Positions 1 to 15,000 of a stretch of 64,000 bases of DNA are shown one piece after another (the first letter of the stretch is position 1; each line of letters opens with the position of its first letter). Under the pieces are notes generated by a model, which saw only the letters and a list, made by a program, of their open reading frames with translations, was not told the DNA's origin and made no database searches. The position numbers and the translations under genes were made by a program. The stretch spans positions 99,341,388 through 99,405,387 of the forward strand of contig OY978525.1 of NCBI GenBank assembly GCA_963854835.1. Direction: 5' to 3'. The stretch comes from Megamerina dolium (taxonomy: Eukaryota > Arthropoda > Insecta > Diptera > Megamerinidae).

Positions 1-3000
1 AGAAGGGTGAAAATGAGGCTATCTACCGCAATCGTCGCCTAGTCAAACGGCAGGTTGAGGTTATTTACCCTTCGGAGCAATTGCAATCATCGCAACACAT
101 AACGTATCGTTCGCTCGGCTCACCCCATCTTTCGCAGCCGATTAAATTACAAATGTGGCTTGACATTGAAATGGCCCGTTTCGGTCCGCGCTCGAATCCG
201 CAGTGTGTACGCTGGAATAGCTTTACCAACCAATGGACTCGCCTTGGTTGCCAAACAGAAATTCCTGATTTCGATGACGTGTACGCCAGCGAAGGACAAG
301 CGATAATTGTTAATTGTACATGCACGCACATTTCGAATTATGCAGTAATCGTGGATATCATCGACCCCGAGGACATACCCGAGCCGTCTTTGCTTGTGCA
401 AATCACATCGTACTCAGCATTCATGGTATCGTTGCCTTTACTAATGTGCGTGCTGATAGCTTTGGCACTGTTGCGTGGTCAGCAGACCAATTCCAATACG
501 ATTCATCAGAATATTGTGTTGTGTGTCTTCTTTGCTGAACTACTCTTCTTTGTGGGCATGCAATCGCGCCGCAGTTTGCTGGAAAACGAATTCACATGTA
601 AATTTACTGCGATTTGTCTACATTACTTCTGGCTGGCCGCATTTGCATGGACTACAGTCGATTGTGTGCATTTGTATCGGATGCTCACCGAAATGCGTGA
701 TATTAATCATGGTCCAATGGGTTTCTACTTTGCAATGGGTTATGGTGCGCCCGCTGTAGTCGTCGGTCTGTCAGTGGGTGTACGTGCTCACGAGTATGGC
801 AACAGTTTGTTGTAAGTATCCACTCACTCATTATTCATATTGTACTTTACTGTAATTGAACTCCTGAAAACACTTTACAGCTGTTGGCTTTCGGTTTATG
901 AGCCAGTTGTGTGGTGGCTTGTTGGTCCTATTGCCGGTATGTCTGTGGTAAATCTACTGATACTCTTTGTATCGGTGAAGGCAGCATTCACACTGAAGGA
1001 TCACGTTTTGGGCTTTGGTAATTTACGCACACTACTCTGGCTGTCAGTTGTCTCACTTCCGCTTATGGGAGTAATGTGGGTATTGGCCGTATTGGCCGCA
1101 TCAGAGAATTCGCAATTGCTGAGCATTTTACTATCTGGTGTGGTGGTGTTGCATGCCATATTCTGTTTGATTGGCTATTGCATCATAAATAAGCGTGTAC
1201 GCGAGAATTTGCAAAGAACATGTTTGCGTTGTATGGGTCGTAAAGTGCCACTGCTGGATTCTTCGATGGTCGTCAGTAATAGTTCGCACAATGTGAATGG
1301 TACGACGAGACCGAATAATTTTTTGGCTTCCAACTTCGATACAACACGACGAAATGTTGGAATCAGTGTGTCCAGCACCACGTCGCGTAGTACAGCCAAG
1401 ACAAGCTCCAGCCCATACAGGTATGTAAATGTGAACATTTGTGTGTGATTTAATATATTTTCGAATTTCCATCACAGCGATGGCCAGTTACGTCAAACGT
1501 CGACCTCTACTTCGAATTACAATTCGGCTAGTGATGCGCCCAGTTTTTTGCGTGGATTTGAATCATCTGCCGGCGGTGGCAGACGTGAAGAGAAAACACG
1601 TCGTCATCGCAAAGACTCAGATTCGGGTTCAGAGACGGATGGTCGTTCACTTGAGCTAGCATCAAGCCATTCTAGCGATGATGAAGAGTCACGAACTGGA
1701 CGCTCATCGAATACACAGCGCAGTACAGGTGTCAGCGCGACACCATCGTACCTGCCGAATATCACCGAACATGTACAGGCAACCACACCACCCGAATTGA
1801 ATGTGGTACAAAGTCCACAACTATTTCCGAGTGTCAACAAGCCTGTGTATGCGCCGCATTGGTCGAGTCAATTGCCCGACACATATCTGCATCAACCGCC
1901 TCCGCCCAATATTGGTCGTTGGTCTCAAGACACCGGCTCCGACAATGAGCACGTACATGGACAAAAAATAACAATCTCACCGAATCCCTTGCCAAATCCT
2001 GATCTCACCGATACCACCTATCTGCAACAGCATCACAATAAAATCAATATGCCACCATCGATATTGGAGAATCTACAGAACGTGCGTACCGATAATGGAT
2101 ACGATGCGATGGAACGTGATGCCATGTATGGTCGCCGTAAAGATTATCAAGATAACTATGGACAATTTGATGGTATCACAACGGCGGGTAATTACAAGCC
2201 GCCCACGCATTATGGCAGCGATAAAGATTACCCCGGCAGTGGTGGTGGAAGTAATGGCTCCGGCGGCGGTAGTGCCACTGGTAATGGTGGTACACAGATT
2301 GTAAATCATATGCGTTCATTTCATCCGGATGTTGCTTACTTAAGCGACAGCATCTATGATAAACAACGCCCCATCGGATATTTGGGTACAAATGGCACCA
2401 CCACCGCCAACTCCAATACAGATTCGCCTTACATGTCCAAGGAGCGCATTACACCTGACATATACGGCTCGCGTGATAATCATTATAGTCTGAAGAAGCA
2501 ACCTATGTATGGTGGTGATTCAATGCATTCCGTACATTCGTTGCTCAAAAATGACTACCACCAGCAGCAACAACGGCAGCAGCAGCAGCAGCAGCTGCAG
2601 CATCAACAACAGACTGATTATCATTCTGATCGTATGTCAGAGGGTTCGGATAAAAATGGTTATCATTTTCCTTACACTGCCGAAGAGGATCATTTAACAG
2701 CAGCGCGTAAAATGAATCATCATGCGAATCATTCACCAGTACCATTGCATCATAGTTCGCAACAAATTTTAAATGGTCATCAGCATCATCATCATAATCA
2801 CCATCTTCATCATCAGAATCAACAGCTGGTGAATGATGTTAATAATCCTGGTCTAATGGGTCGTCATACATTGAATTCCAGTACACGACATAGTGCGTCA
2901 CGTACTTCATCGCCACCATCGAGTATTGCAGCGCCATTGCAACCATTGGCGCCTTTAACTAGCATCACCGATACAGAGTGAGTATGAAATTTATTGTGCA

Positions 3001-6000
3001 ATGGTTTTTTCGTGAGGTTTTTGGTTAAACTTATTATTTATCTGTCGTTGGTTAGCATAAGCGATTTATTTTGTATATGTATGCGTTTCTTTTTAACTTC
3101 AACTGGGTGCCGTAGCTCAGTGGTTAGTGTGTTGGCCTTCTGATCTGTAGGACGTGAGTTCAATCCCCAGCTGAAGCATAACAAAATTTACTATCGAAAA
3201 GATCTATTTTCGAACGGTACCCACCTGTCGGCAAAAATTTACCAAAAATACTTCTTAAAAGAGCTCTGTGACAAAACTAAGTTAAAGTGATGTCACAAGA
3301 GTTCTGCCATTCGGAACCGGCTAATATAAGTAGGTCCCTTCTAATGATGTCCAAATTCAACACGTACAACAGTATTGGAAGAGAAGATCGGTGGTATCAC
3401 AATGGGCTTTTCTGGCCTAAGTGTGTCCTCTAAGAGAGAGAGAGGGCAGCCACATAACCTAACCTAACCTAACTTCAACTAATTTCATTCATGTGTTGCT
3501 TTCATTGGACTGTTCTGGCAAATCGTTGTATGATGATATTCGTAGTATTCGCAATTATAGCTTTCTGAAATTTTGTGTTCTCATGGTGTAAAGCCTAAGA
3601 ATGATTTATCCCCATATTAATTCATTCGTTCTAATATTACTTAAGGATGTTGTATTTCATGAATATTTATGTCTTTTGGAACTAGTCGGGTTGTGATGCA
3701 TCTCATTCCCAACACATCAATGGCAATAGTCTGAGACGATTCATGGTAGGAGACCGCTGGTGCACGAACTAGTGAACTTGAACTCTAGCTCGTGACTGAA
3801 AGAATAACTTTTGAACATCAATATGTTCATTTATCGACGTATTCCATATTAGTTGAGGCTTTACGGTCCTCATTGAACGCTTTGTACAATACGAATGTTC
3901 TCGTTCTGATTATAATACACTCGCTGAAAGCCATTTTTAAAATCTTCAAAGCTTCAGAGCAAGCAATTTAAGAAGTTTTAAATTGTACTTACAGTCATAA
4001 AACGATTTTTCTCGGAGGCAACTACCCCCTAGGAAGATATTGATAAATTTTTATACAACACATATGCAAAGTAAATCGCTTTAAATTAAATTTAATATCA
4101 AATTATTAACTCTATTCCTGCTTATTTATATTTTTTTTTTTTCCTTACTTGGTGTCTTTTGGATATATCGCATTTTTGTGTTGTTGTTATTTGAATGCCA
4201 ATATTATATAAATTTTGAAATTAAAAAAAAAAACATAATTTAAAATAAAACAAAATTTAAAATGAAAATAATTCCATTATTTTTCACATTTTTTGTTGGT
4301 TTTTGTTTTCTCTTAATCTATTCTCTTTTCATTCCAAAATCACAAACAATCCAAAACAAAAAATCATCGCATAAAATTCAATTTAATTTTTCTCATCAAC
4401 AATATAACTCCATAAAATCCTTTAAAATAATAAATAAATATGAAAACCAAAAAATCTAAATAAAAAACACACACACATGCACACAACTACGATCATATCA
4501 TTATTACCATTATCATCATCACCATTATCATCATCACCATCATCATAATCACCAAAATTTTGTTAAATCAATCCTATGTACGAAAACAAAAAATATTGCT
4601 CATCTGCATATGAATAAATAAACACAAACACAAATACACACACAAAACGCACAATCACACTACGCCTACATATGCTTATCCTAATCTCCCATATGTGCCA
4701 TATAATCACAAATAATAACACCACCGCATAACACTAACAATGTGTCTGCAGGTGGTCATGGGAGCGCTTAAAGAAAATCTAATCACAATACTCTTTCTGT
4801 ATTTATTCTCTTTCAAAACAACTTTACTGCTTTTGGCTTCTTCAACACATGCACACACACACACACACACCCAACCATAAACAACTCTCAAACTAACTAC
4901 ATATGTAATACACAAATACGGTATACATGTATTCGTATGTATGTATATAAATGACATATGCCATCTATGGTATGTACATGACATACACACCCACATGTCA
5001 CATACATATGTACACGCTTGTATACGGGTACAACTATAAAATCAAATGTGAAAATAAATCTAACAACAACCACAACAACAACAACAACAAAATATCCAAA
5101 TAACCAAACAACTACAACAAAATGGCTAATATTCAACATAACAATAACAACAATTACTACTATCTACAATACATACTATGTAATACATCTTCACCTAATT
5201 GAACTACTACTAATACTACTTCTACTACTACTACTACAACTACTCGAACAACTCTTCTCATGCAGATCAGAGGTAAACACAAAGTTTTAATTAATTTCAT
5301 TTCATCTCATATTACATTTTCATTCGAATTCATATGTAAATTGTAAATATTTGTTGATTTGTCTTGTTGTTGTTCTTTTTGGTATTTACTTTTGATGTAA
5401 ATAAATTATTTTGTAATAATTTTAGCAGATTTTCCTTTCAATCTTACATATTCTTTTATGTATATATCTACTAACTAAAAACTACTAGGTACACAATATA
5501 CTTTTATTGTAGTTGCATCATCATGTTGTGGCATTTTTAATTTTATTTTGTTTTTTTTTTCAATTTAAAGTTTTCATGTTTATTTTCTCATATTTATTTT
5601 TTGAAAAAAAAAAATATATATTTTTCAAAACAAATAATAGAGAATATATGTATATAAAGGGATATAAGAACACTATGCATTTGTTATAGACTAAAATCAT
5701 AGATTTCGAGAATAAAATCCTTCTATAGAATTTGCAGATTGAGCATTCTGTGTTGGTTAGCTTAGGTTAGGTTAGGTTACAATGGTTACTCCGTGGCCAA
5801 GAGTAGTCGTTTATGCTCTTAGTAAACTAGTTCGGAGTATTTTCAATAATAATGATAATACAAAACATTGAGAATGACAGAAAATTGAAGTCTTGAAGTA
5901 TTCATTCAATTCAAAACGGTATACTGCAGATCTCTTTCGAGTTTACTGAATATGCAGAAGTCATACAATGCTAAATCAGACGAATATTACGACTATGACA

Positions 6001-9000
6001 CAAAATGGGTCGAAGTTCTTCGTAGACATTGTTACGAACATGTTGAATATTTTTAGAATCAAAGGAGAAGCTATGAGTCTGAGACCCTATGGGTCGTTTG
6101 AGATCAACTAAAATGATCCTGGCGATATTTCGGTTGTGTCATTAAAAAATAAATATATAAATATGTAGCACTTATAAGTTCTTTGGCTCAGGTTCTCTTC
6201 TAGTACTGTTGTACGTGTTATACAGGGTGATTTTTTAAAAGCCTTTGGATTTGATTTAAAAAAACACATACAATTTAGAGAAATGTATGAGATCTTTATT
6301 TGAGTCGATAGAACGATCCATATAATTCAATGTTCAAAGATGATTTCATGAAAATGTTGACCGGTCCAATTTTGGCAAACTTACACCCATCTATCGGCCG
6401 GTATCTCACGAATAAATCGATAATTCACGGTCATCAACAACACTGGCGAAAACAGCTGCGATATTTTCCTCTGTCCGCACTCTACGTATGCGGGTTGTCG
6501 GTTTAATATCCAATCATTTCAATTTGGTGTGGAATTTAGTCACTAGATTCCAAATAGCCGCCTCAAAAGGTCACCCAAACTGACCATAAAATGAATGAAC
6601 TTTGGTAATAGAATTCAATAATCTGTAAGCGTTGTTCGTTTGTAAGTCGATTCATGGTTAAATTATAGACCAAACTGAACATGTTTGACAGTAATATGTT
6701 ACACGAAAACAGCTGAGCTGCCAAAAACAGTGTTGCGAAAAAGAAAGTTGCTAAAAATTCATCCTATATTTTCGACAGTATTAGAAGGGACTTACTTATT
6801 AGCCGGTTTTCAGAAAGCCAACGCACTAACCGCTGAGCTACGGCCCTCACGGTTGTATTCCATTCCTCACATTCTCTTTATCAAAACCTTTTTGCATGAT
6901 TCGATGTATTTTCACATTTGATATCTCACTATGCAAGTAAAATTTAATGCAAGTTTTTGGCTAAATTTAATTAACTAATTAATTAATTTTAAAAATCGGT
7001 GATATCCATTTTTGCGACAATAGATTTGTTCGTTAACATTACCATCACTTTCTCTTATTGAGGGAATAAAAACAAATTACACTCTCGATATAAGAAAATA
7101 TGCAAAGAGTAAACGAACGGAAACTTATTAGAAACTCGCAAATTCACAGTTTGTAGTTGACAGTTGGAATTATTTTTCTATAGGCAAAAATTTTACTATC
7201 ACAAACTATATGTATTGCATTTCTGTCGACAATTGTTAGCAATTGTTAAAAGTTTTCAGTTAGGGAGCATACCTAATATTAATATGAAATTTTACAGGAA
7301 TTGTATTACCAACGTTATAAATAAACAAATTTCTTAAAGTCGAATTACCCAGTTATACCTTGCATATATAAAATATATATAAAATTTTTCAATTTCCCCT
7401 ACTTTGTATGGGAGCTACATTAAGAAGTAGGCGTGGATTATCAATTTTCGAGAAATAATTTCAGCCTATAATACTAATCGATGTATTTTGTAAGTAAAGG
7501 AAGGTTTAAAGATTAAGGTAATATATTAAGTAATAGGCGTGGTGTGCTGGTTTCTCGCAAGTTTGTCACAAATGACAATATTAAAGTTCGTGCTAAATAT
7601 GATCGTTTTATGCTGAAAACTGCTGAAGCTATGGCGGTTCAAACACATAACAAATTCCGAGGCTCTGTATGAGATCTATATAATATGTAGGTATAGTTGG
7701 CCAATTTCTTGAAAATCTAGTTATCCTTACAATACCTATCCACACCTTAAATATTATTATTCCACATTAAATAGTTTCATTTAATTTCCTCGACTTTGTA
7801 TGGGAGCCACATAAAGTGATGATTTCATGTCAGCTTATTTCTGACTATAAAATAAACCCAAGTGTCAAATATAGTTCTCTGAGAGAGTCGATTGCCGAAG
7901 TTACAGCGGTTTAAATTTAAAGGAAATTTAGACACATTGTATGGGAGCTACTATAAAAAATAGGCATGGCTCGACTATTTCTGGCAAGATTATGAAGCAG
8001 TATAACATAACTCCATGTACATTTTGCTTACACATCGTTAGCATTAGAGTGAATACACAAAGCCAAACTATACACGTTGAATTAGAATATTTTTCAAGAA
8101 TACAAATTCCTTTACTATCAATCGTCAAGGTAAAAACATGTGCGTGCTATAGATCAGTTGGTTAGTGAGTGACAAATACCGAGGCAAATGCCCATCTGTC
8201 AGCAAGCAATTGGTAGCAATAATATATTGTAAAAGAGCTTTGTGATAAAGTGGCAAGAGTTCTGTCATTCGAAACCTATACATGTGTACATCTGTCCCAT
8301 AACCTTTTTATCCTCACATTAACTGTATTTCAAAAAAAAAAACTGAAAAGGGAACGCAACAAATTTGTTTCAATAACAATTTTCAATAATAATGCTAATA
8401 TTATTTTATGATCCTATGCAAATTATATGCAAATATTCATGTATTTAACTATTAAATGCAATAGTATTTGAAATTCATTACATACTCATATTTCGAAATA
8501 ATCTATTTTACGTATTATATATTAAATATACAACAATAGATTTAGTTCTATGTAATCAAATAAGTTGTATGAAATTTGTGGAAATTTAATACAAATAATT
8601 ATAGGCAACAGTTGATTCATAGAGTATATACGAAATACAAATATTTAAATATTATTGTATGTTAATCCCTGCTGGTAATTAAAATATCATAAATATTTGC
8701 ATCACAGGCAAACATTTTTCATACTAATTATGGTAATTTTATTTAATCTGATACATTTTTTTTCTTTTGTGTACTTCATGTTAAATAATTGCCTAGAAAC
8801 ATACTCATTTTGGGTGAAGAATTAATGTCATTTTATATTATTCTATTTGATTAGAGCATTTATATTTATTTTATTTTAATTTATTGGCCACTTTCATTAG
8901 TCAGTTCATACTTTAACTTATTTATTGAAATAATAATTGAGTATAGCTTCATAAAATTTGCATATATCGCATGTATTCCATTAAAACAAATAGAATTAAT

Positions 9001-12000
9001 GTAAAATTTCATTTTGAAATTCAATTTGTATGCAATTGACACAGTATAACATTTAGTTATGCATAGAGTCCGTTTTCAATCGTTGTATATACAATTTTTG
9101 CATCAAAGAATGTTGAACAAACAAATGTTGCTATACATATGTATACTCGTACATATATTATGAGTATAAGCAACAAATTTATTTGAAACCGCAGTGTTTG
9201 ACTTTTGTTGAACCCATTTCAAATAATAGTAATAGAATTTACAATTTTTCATTTCTAGTGAGAATAACTCGATATTGTTCAATAATCGAACAGCTATTTT
9301 CCAAAAAGTCCTAAGTGGCAACATTTTTTTTTTTCAGACACTACATTTATATCCAATATTTTCAAAGTGATTTACATAAACCTCCTATTTAGTATTATGA
9401 AAAATATTTTTTCCATATTTTGTGATTTTTTTACCATTTCTCATTTAGCTTAGTTAGTTAAAAAATTGCTATCTTCATTTATGTATAGTTGCATTTATTG
9501 CAAATTGTATGCTATTCATGAGTGTGCTTACTTGTATACAATATATGTTATATACTCGTATATTAGATACATATTACACACTTCATAGCAATAAATGTAA
9601 TTTATTTTTTAAATTTTATTGGATTCTATAACACTTTGGATTATTTTCTCATAATAACGAAAGCATTCAGAAAAAATGTAGTATTAAATCGAAATTATTT
9701 TTCATTCAATTAGGATATACGTACCTATGTAAAGTTTTATTGTGGTGGTTTTTTCTCACAACTCTTTAAATTTTTTTCAATTTAATTTAAACTGTCGATG
9801 AATGCAGCACTTATGTGAAAAGAGAGTTTTCAACAAGAAAGAATCGTTCGATTTGAATTTTGAGTTTAAAGTACAAACTCACAAATCCAACCAGCAACAT
9901 GTTTGGAAACATTGTCTTCTTCTTGGATCCAATCGCATATTACAGTACCATATAAAGAATCTGTAAATGCTAAGGCCTCATTTTGGTTGCAAGTGTCAAT
10001 TTTCAATCTGTTGTCTAAAAAATACCAAAGCAAATGTGTACTATGAGAAGAAAGGAATTGCCGACTACCGATTGAAAAAAAAAATTTAATTTTCTGAAAA
10101 AATATAATTATCTGCTGAATATATTTATCTGCTGAATAATTGGTTAAAGTATTAACTCAGCATCTCATGGACTGATATGATTGAATAATGAGTTGAGCAA
10201 TAGAGTTAGTATAATATTATTGACAGCCTTAGATTATTCATCCGAACAATCGAATCTAAATTAATTACGCTACATAACGTCCTTTTCATTCAAAAGCTCA
10301 ATTATTAGTGCACAGAGTCTGACATCAAAAAATAATTTATTTTAAATATGAGGTAAAATGATCCGACACTGACTTTTTTTATATTTTACTAGTGCATTTG
10401 AACAAGAATCATCTAGATATCAATATATGGGTTATAGTCTCTTTTTTTCAATTCTGGAAGTAATGATACTTTAAAAATCTTTAGAAATGGTAGTATCGAT
10501 CCGAAAACAGAGTTGTATATTTATTTATTTGATATTCTTAATTTAGCTAACATTTTAGTATATAATGTATTGTTTTAAACTCATTACCTCATTATAATTC
10601 ATACATTTTATTATAATTTATGATTTCTATTAACTAAATACACTATATACATATTCATATACATTACATACAAATTCATATACCTATACAACAACAACAT
10701 CAACAATATTTAATTACTTAACAATTACAGTTCGACATAATTTGGCTACATCGCAGTCGAAGGCGTTATCCATGGTCTCTTACAATCTGGTAGAAATATG
10801 TTATAGTAAACAAGAAACAAAGTTCAAAACTCAAATATAATTTTAATTCGAAAAAAGAACAAAAAAATTAGTAATATAGATAATCCGTTTATAAAATCGT
10901 GTCATAATTCAAAAATAATAGTTAATTTTAATTGAATTATCATTTTGACGAATCATAAATTCTATAACATTTAATTTACTACTTTTATTATTTATTTAGT
11001 TGGAAAATACTAAAAATATACTTTTTTGAATTATGACATTGCTTTATTGGATCAGTATTCCTTTTAGAATGTAGCACTATGTGTAGTTTTCTTTTCCTCT
11101 CCCCCCACAAATTGTGGTTAGTTGAAACAAAAAGGTTAAATTAAAAAGTGCTTATCGCTAAATTTCACTCAAAGTACTTTGTATACCACACATAATATAA
11201 ATACATAATAAATAAAAAAAAAACACCTACACATATTCATATTCATATTTACACATATTCCAAAATACAAGCACAAACAGACACCCATAAATTACCATTA
11301 AATATTAATATTTACCGAAATCATAAAAAAAATTTACTTTAGATCCCTCAATATTTACCCGAAATTAATTATATCAAACAAGTTAACATAAAATTTAATC
11401 AGAGAATACCACATCCGGTCTTTATATGTAGTCATATGTAGTCTTTAGCACAAATATACTTACTGTAAAACACATCAACCTCATAATTCGCCTGATTAAA
11501 TGCCATAATTGAAAAGTAATCTTCTAATGCAATATAATTGCATATAAAGTACCTATTATAGGTAGGTTTAATTGTGTTGAGCAAAAATTTGACTATCTGA
11601 CCCAGCGGAAAACATAAAATTTGACTGCTTTCAAGAATGCATAAAGAAATTTGGAATCACCATCGATATAAAAGCGATACCTCTTTAGTTACGAGAATAT
11701 TTTTCGATTTCCAGATGAATTTGTTTTCATTTTGTAGTCCCCTAAATCCCCTAAGAAGTGGATATATGGGGTAAGGATATCTAAAGGAAATGTTTCGCCA
11801 CTCTAGAGGCAATTTATTGGCAGGTATTATCTTTTATCCTTAGTTATATATAGTTTAATTATATGGGTGACATCTATGTAGTGAAAATAAGTATTGGAAT
11901 CTTGAATTAATTTTGAGGGATTTACGTAACTTACAAATTGCTATCGGACCATATTTTAAAACGCCATATTAGGTGTTTAGCATCTGTCCTTTCGTGAAAG

Positions 12001-15000
12001 CGTAAACAACCAAATTTTATTGAGCTTCAAACATGTCGACCTTTGAGTCAACAAAACAACATTTGCGGAAGTTTTGTTCTTCATGTTTAATTCAAAGAAA
12101 AGTGCCTCTAAAAGTCATCGATTGCTGTTGGAAACTTATAAGGAACATTGTACATATATCGATTAAAATATATGAGTACTAGTTTCATCGTTTTAAAAGT
12201 GTTAATTTCGGTATTAAAGATAAACCGCGTTCGGGCCAACCCAAAAAGTTTGAAGATGGAAAATTGACGGCTTTATTAGACTTGTCATGGAAGGGCAACA
12301 GCATCAACGGTTGACGAATCAATCATATTCAGGCGTTTAAAGACCATAAGAATGATTCACAAGCAAGGAAATTAGGTCCTATACGAATTGAAGCCGAGAG
12401 ATGTTCATCGGCGATTAATCACGTGCGACCATGCTTCAACGGCAAAAAGAAAGGATTTTTGGAACATATCGTCACTGATGATGCAAAAAGGATCTATTAC
12501 GATAAGCTGAGTCGAAAAAAATAATGGGTTATGCTCGGCCAAGCATCAATATTAACGGCAAAGCGGAATATTCATGTTGACAAGCTTATGCTCTGTATTT
12601 GGTGGAACCAGCTCGGTGTTTTGTTTATTATGAGCTGTCAAAACAGTATGAAACCATCACCGATGGCCTTCATCGAACACAATTGATGCGTTTTAGCCGA
12701 CCATTGAAGGAAAAACTGCCAAAATACTTCGAAAGACACAACAAAATAGTTTTCCAACACGATAATGCTTCTCTATATGTTGCTGAAGTCGTTTAAAGAT
12801 AATTAGGAACCCTGAAATGGGAAATCCCACATTACCCACCTCCCAAGAACTTTTATTCTTAGAAAGAGGCCAAAAATGGGGTCGATTAATAGATTGCCTC
12901 AAAACACATCGACTGCTTCCGACGCAGAATCCGTATGCTGCCAGAAAGATGGAAAAAAGTCATAGTCAACGATGAATAATACTTTGAATAATGTATAAAT
13001 TCAGTTTGTTAAAAAAAATCCCTAAAAACGAATTCAAGGTCCCAATAGTAAGTATTTTTCAGAGGAAATGTTGAGAAAGAAAAATTATTTGGGGACAATC
13101 ATACATTTAGCATCTGTAGAGCCAATTTCTGATCAGTTATGGGAGTATTTGTCAATATTCAGATGATTTTATTTCCATTTTGTATGAAAGCCCCTACAAA
13201 GCGTAGAGTTATTTGAAATTATACATATTTTATATTTTTTGCTGAGCCAAGCCGTCTGAAATGTTAACACACCTTAACGTACATACATAAATATTTAGAT
13301 TTTCTATTTTTTTCATCAGTTAAATAAAATTAAAACACTTGATATCTACACCGGAAGTTTCGAAAGTTTCTGAACTCGTGCTCGTTAGGCTTGTACTGGT
13401 GCTTGTACCGCCACCTATTGAAATATAAGTGGACTTTAAAGCGTGCAATACTTTACAAATACTTTACGACTTTAGATTCGCCATTTTGCCAAGAAACAAC
13501 AAATCTATCGCGAAAAATATGATATTTTGGTTATACATTCTATCATCAGATTATTTTTGTGGTTTAAGCACTTCGTGCAGATTCCATTCTTACCAAATCA
13601 AGCAAATCGTCCGTTAACTCAAAGTCTTGGTTAAAATGTTCAAAGAAGATGTAACAGGCACTTCCCAAATTCTCCTCTTTTCAAAATGTCAAAATATTCG
13701 TGATGCAGTAGGTTTGAGAATTCTGTCATATGTCTATAGATGGCGCCATTGCGTGAGCGTAAGTAGCAGTTCGAAAACTTTTAAAACACACTGTGTATAA
13801 AATGATTATCCTTTATTTTACACATAAATATTCAAAAATAAATAAAAAAAAGCACTTTTATTATCCTCTTAAGCAATGCAATGCATCAATATTACAAGCA
13901 TTTATTCCATTTTATAGGTACATACATAGTATAATACCTTTTATGTGCGAAATTATTCGAAAATTCATATTCAATTCATTCACAATAAACGCCACAGGCA
14001 TAAGCTTTAGGAGTATTTTGAATCACCGAATAACATGATGAAGTTTAATGCGGTTTTTATAGGCACCTTTCATATAAATATCGTATCGAAGTATGTATTT
14101 AAATATTTTATTTTTAAACCAAATATAAAGTAACATAGATAAAAGGAACACAATTAGAATATTTTTATATTTTTATTGCATTAATAACATAATTCCACAC
14201 AAAAAAAAACGATGTTGTCCGATGGACAGATTCACATTATATGGATTTTGAATCCTATTCAAATGTAAAACAAGGAAATTTTAAATTCAGACGAAATAAT
14301 CAACCATGCTAACCATTTTGTTTAATAGTTGAAAGCAGTGTTAATTAGTTAGAAGCTTCATTCGTAAAAATATTAATTTGATTTTTTTGCCCCTTTGTGT
14401 TTACAATCACATATCATAGTTCAAAATCAAGTTATTTACAAAGCATTTGCATAACTTACTGACATATACTACGTATTGCTTGTATGAATTCCCAGGAGAA
14501 ACTTAGGATCTTTCTCAAAGAAAGATAGATTTCCAAATTTTTAAAAATTAATGTTAAATAACACTTAAATAAAACTTTTCGTAGCTAGTAGCTACTGTTT
14601 TTATTCATTTTGGGAAATAAATTCTACATTTCAATACATCTTTTCCAAAGATTTTCTAGTTCTTTCAATCCATTCGATTGCGATAGTGCGTCTTAAAAGT
14701 ACTCACTATCATTTGCAACATGTTGACATGACAGGGAAACATTTAATCGAACATTTTTTTCAGCAATGATCCACAGGGAAAAATAGCATCGTTCAGTGTT
14801 AATATAATTTTCATATTTTAATAAAATTTAAAGCAATCAAATTAACAAAAAATGTTGAACGAATTTAGGCGGCAGAATTTTTATATTATCGCTTTTTGCA
14901 AGAACTTTTAATCGAAAATTCTCTACTTTCCTATAAAAAATCATCGTTAGAAAAAATAAATTTTATATTTTCCAAAAAAATCAAAATTACACGCACACAC

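Noticed and set aside
3105..3180. Possible tRNA genes at the SINE heads (also 19342, 24456, 33106)
   Set aside because: A and B boxes are present, but the heads run straight into a shared SINE body, the acceptor stem does not pair properly, and copies are flanked by target-site duplications.
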